A stretch of 64,000 bases of DNA from Roseivirga sp. E12 (GTDB lineage Bacteria; Bacteroidota; Bacteroidia; Cytophagales; Cyclobacteriaceae): contig NZ_JAGFMD010000001.1 of assembly GCF_017592825.1 (NCBI RefSeq), positions 558,001 through 622,000 of the forward strand. Direction: 5' to 3'. Below are positions 61,342-64,000 of this stretch, in pieces. The notes under the pieces are model-generated. The model did not search any database. It had not been told where the DNA came from and saw only the letters and a list, made by a program, of their open reading frames with translations. The position numbers and the translations under genes are program-made. Positions within the stretch are counted from its first letter, which is position 1. Every line of letters starts with the position of its first letter.

Positions 61342-64000
61342 TACTGGTTCCCTCCCTTGTTTTGTGTTGTGTCTTGAGCTGCTACTTGTTCAAGATCCTT
61401 TTCTAACTTCTCGATTTGGGTCAGTTTGACCCTGGCCTCATCTACCACCTCTTTGATTGGTGAATTCTCAATGATTGAATTGACTGTAGCTTTTGCTTGA
61501 AATAGCTCTTCTAAGGCTATATAGTTGTCAGCCACAAGGAGGAATGCCTTTCCTAACCAGTCTTCATAGTCAGCAAAGCTCTCACTAAACTCAAACAGTG
61601 TATTTAGAGATTCTTGATATCTCTTTTGTTGGAAGAATATTTGACCGAGTAAGTACTGTGCCTCTGCTCCATATTTATCTTTTGAAGCATTGATGGTAGT
61701 GAGCAATTGATCAATCGCTTCATCAAAATTGCCTTCACTATAAGCTGCCTTTGCTAGGTATAGCTGCGCTCGATTGGTTGCGTCTTGAGAAATATTGCCC
61801 TTGGTTAGAATGTTGTTAGCATATGTTCTCATTTGAGCATAATTGCCAAGCTTGAAATTCGCATCCAGAAGGCCTATCCAGGCATCGTTTTCCTGACGTT
61901 TGCTCCTTGCTATAGACTCTAACTTAGAAAAGTAATTCGCTGCCTCCTGAAAGTCACCAGCTTGAAGCTGCAATTGACCTATTCGTTGGAATACCACATC
62001 CATATCGTTAATCTGAGCTTCTCGATCTAGTTCATAATAGAGCTCCAATGCTCGGTCAGCGTCTTCTAATCTGAAATAGCTCTCTGCTCTAAAGAATTTG
62101 GCTTGATGACGAAGCGGGCTTTCAGAATAGTTCTTTTCATAATCTTCAAATGCCCCTATTGCCGCACTATACTCTTGACCATAATACTTGTTCTTGGCTG
62201 CTTCCAGTTCTATTGTTTCCAAAGACTGGTTATCCGGATTGGCCCCTCGATACTTAGCCAGGTACTGATCAAACTCAAGTACTTTATTATTTAGCTTCAG
62301 TGTGTTTTGCAAACCAAGCAATGCACTATTCGCCACCTTACTGGTCACATAGTTATTTAGAATCGTTTTGTAGTCTTCTTCAGCTTTATCCAATTCATTC
62401 AAATTGAAATAGGCCAAAGCTCTACTTTCATAGGCATATGGTATAAAAGGACTTTGCTGTAATTTTTCAATTACCCGAGTAAATCCTATGATCGATTCTC
62501 TATACGAGTTCGCTTCCAATTGAATTTGTGCCTTCTTATAGATGGCATCATCATAATACCTCGAACGACTGTGTCGGTTGATCACAACATCAAGTGCCTG
62601 AATTGCTTCTGTACTCTTATTCTGAAAATCTCTGACCACCCCTTTTTGGAAGTAAGCATAGTCTACATTCGGATTGTTGTTGTCGATAGCCCTTTGATAA
62701 TATGAGATGGCTGTGGCATATTCTTTATCTACATAATAGCAGTCTGCCAACCTGAGAATAGCATCATCATAGTTCAGTCTGTTCGGTTCATTTTGGAGTG
62801 CATCGACATACCTTTTTAGATAGACACGAGCTCTGGAATAGTCTTGCGTATTATAATAGACATACCCTACGCCATAGTTTGCTTTTAAGTAGTACTCTGA
62901 ATTTCTATTTCTTGTCTCAAACACCTTCTGGTAACTCCTAATAGCTTCTGCATAAGATCGAGAAGTGGCTTGAGCTTCTGCTTTCCAAAACAAGGCTCCT
63001 GTCTCTAGGTCTTTGTCCGATCGATACGTTAATGATTTATCGAAGAGTTGGATGGCAGTTTTGTACTTGCCTGTATTGTAATACTCCGTCCCTTTGTAAA
63101 AAGTAACCTTCTGATAAGCCTCTTTTATACGATCAGTCTTGTTCTCAATTCTTTCTATGAAAGCAATAGCTCGCTGAAAGTCATTCGTATTGAGGAAAGC
63201 TTCCGATAAGAGATTATTCGCCTCAGGAATGTACGAAGAGGCTGGAAACTGTTTGATAAACCTATCCAATGACACGATGGCCTGAGAATATTTTTTAGCC
63301 TCGAAGTTCACTTTAGCAAAATTGAAAGCTGATTCTTCTTGAATAGTCGTGTTAAACGAAAGCTTACTTGCTTTATCAAATGCAGACGAAGCAAAGAGAT
63401 AGTTTTCATTCTCAACATATAGTTGGCCTAGATAGTAGGAAGCTAACTGTGCCACAGTATCTTCTTTCAAGGCTACTCTTTTGAAATCTTCAATAGCCTT
63501 GTCACCATTGCCCAACACAAAGTTTGAGTATGCAATTCTGTAAAGTGTTTCATCAGTAATGCTTTGCCCCGCTATTTGGCGATACAAATCATAAAATTCG
63601 ATGGACTCTTCAAAACGCTCTTGATTGTAAGCCGACTCTGCAGCCAATTGGTAAATCTGATACAGATAATCCATCCTCCGGCTCTCAGTAGCGATGTCTT
63701 TGAAATTACCAGCATAAGCCAGCACTTCACCATATCGACTTTGCTGGAAGTAAGCACTGGTAATCATAATCGGTACCCGAAACTTGTATTTATCACTTTC
63801 CTCTGCCCTCTTTAAATCGACTAAAACCTTGTCATAGTTTTTATCGAGGTAAGCCAAGAAGCCTGAATAATAATTGGCATCAGCGTAATAAGGACTATTC
63901 TGGACCTTTGCCAAGTCAAAATATTCTATGGATTCCTCCTTTTTATTAAGGCTAAAAGCAGAATAGCCAATTTTGAAGTTCGTCTCAGACCTTTCTTCAT
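61341..64000 (-). CDS. Large TPR-repeat protein, 5' truncated by window edge
   Basis: At least 886 residues. The frame stays open to the right edge, with TPR-type sequence upstream of the first start-like codon at 63914 (NFKIGYSAFSLNKKEESIEY), so the true start lies beyond the window. It contains some 20 TPR-like helix pairs, for example AIEDFKRVALKEDTVAQLAS and AISYYQRAIDNNNPNVDYAY, and ends in a Gln-rich tail. Predicted to be a periplasmic scaffold. The order TPR protein - barrel - SPOR - ExbB - ExbD - TonB points to a shared envelope function. Confidence 0.85.
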   Translation of the reverse strand, partial: EERSETNFKIGYSAFSLNKKEESIEYFDLAKVQNSPYYADANYYSGFLAYLDKNYDKVLVDLKRAEESDKYKFRVPIMITSAYFQQSRYGEVLAYAGNFKDIATESRRMDYLYQIYQLAAESAYNQERFEESIEFYDLYRQIAGQSITDETLYRIAYSNFVLGNGDKAIEDFKRVALKEDTVAQLASYYLGQLYVENENYLFASSAFDKASKLSFNTTIQEESAFNFAKVNFEAKKYSQAIVSLDRFIKQFPASSYIPEANNLLSEAFLNTNDFQRAIAFIERIENKTDRIKEAYQKVTFYKGTEYYNTGKYKTAIQLFDKSLTYRSDKDLETGALFWKAEAQATSRSYAEAIRSYQKVFETRNRNSEYYLKANYGVGYVYYNTQDYSRARVYLKRYVDALQNEPNRLNYDDAILRLADCYYVDKEYATAISYYQRAIDNNNPNVDYAYFQKGVVRDFQNKSTEAIQALDVVINRHSRSRYYDDAIYKKAQIQLEANSYRESIIGFTRVIEKLQQSPFIPYAYESRALAYFNLNELDKAEEDYKTILNNYVTSKVANSALLGLQNTLKLNNKVLEFDQYLAKYRGANPDNQSLETIELEAAKNKYYGQEYSAAIGAFEDYEKNYSESPLRHQAKFFRAESYFRLEDADRALELYYELDREAQINDMDVVFQRIGQLQLQAGDFQEAANYFSKLESIARSKRQENDAWIGLLDANFKLGNYAQMRTYANNILTKGNISQDATNRAQLYLAKAAYSEGNFDEAIDQLLTTINASKDKYGAEAQYLLGQIFFQQKRYQESLNTLFEFSESFADYEDWLGKAFLLVADNYIALEELFQAKATVNSIIENSPIKEVVDEARVKLTQIEKLEKDLEQVAAQDTTQNKGGNQ

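Overview
The window looks like a chromosome segment of a marine-type Bacteroidetes, most likely Cytophagales. It has moderate-to-low GC, a T9SS-type C-terminal tail on a secreted subtilase, SusD-free TonB/ExbBD machinery with a TonB-receptor-like barrel, LytTR regulators, many lipoproteins with short lipoboxes, and promoter-like TTTG/TAnnTTTG elements. No rRNA, tRNA, integrase, transposase or CRISPR array was found.

Layout. (1) 1-9.0 kb: the tail of a surface-polysaccharide or cell-envelope locus on + (iron-sulfur flavoprotein, enolase-superfamily enzyme, polytopic membrane protein, SAM methyltransferase, NodB-like deacetylase, Wzx-like flippase), converging with an SGNH/MBOAT O-acetylation pair on -. 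(2) 9.2-15.2 kb: lipoprotein phosphoesterase, OsmC protein, small membrane protein and a giant BNR/sortilin-like propeller. (3) 15.3-16.4 kb: a decayed FG-GAP/VCBS repeat gene with one nonsense codon and two frameshifts. (4) 16.7-22.0 kb: a tightly coupled four-gene operon of a Trypco1-like protein, a caspase-like protease and two large unrecognised proteins, the last with a possible PIN-like N-terminus and helical-repeat C-terminus. This is the best candidate for an undescribed conflict (defence/suicide) system. (5) 22.4-25.5 kb: a membrane protein with a lipocalin-like tail and a propeller lipoprotein. (6) 25.7-30.8 kb: an apparently complete phosphorelay (HPt, LytTR response regulator, TPR-hybrid kinase) coupled to a membrane protein. 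(7) 30.8-38.3 kb: an accessory island with a small orphan protein, a possible structured RNA, a two-gene P-loop ATPase system under a promoter with a palindrome between its boxes, five promoter-poor orphan genes, and almost 1 kb of decayed repeat-rich DNA. (8) 38.4-64 kb: mainly housekeeping and envelope genes: gyrA, rpe, a T9SS subtilase, a TrpF-like pseudoenzyme, GT2/GT39 glycosyltransferases, PAP2, trmB, folC, and the TPR - barrel - SPOR - ExbB - ExbD - TonB operon. A roughly 0.8 kb array of palindromic intergenic repeats sits between an Spx/ArsC-like gene and rpe.

The most interesting regions are the Trypco1-caspase operon, the dual-ATPase operon with its operator-like palindrome, the fusion of a histone-H1-like tail to a SPOR domain, and the intergenic repeats whose hairpins seem to covary. 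Domain calls rest on motif reading by eye; no database search or structure prediction could be run. The first and last genes are cut by the window edges.
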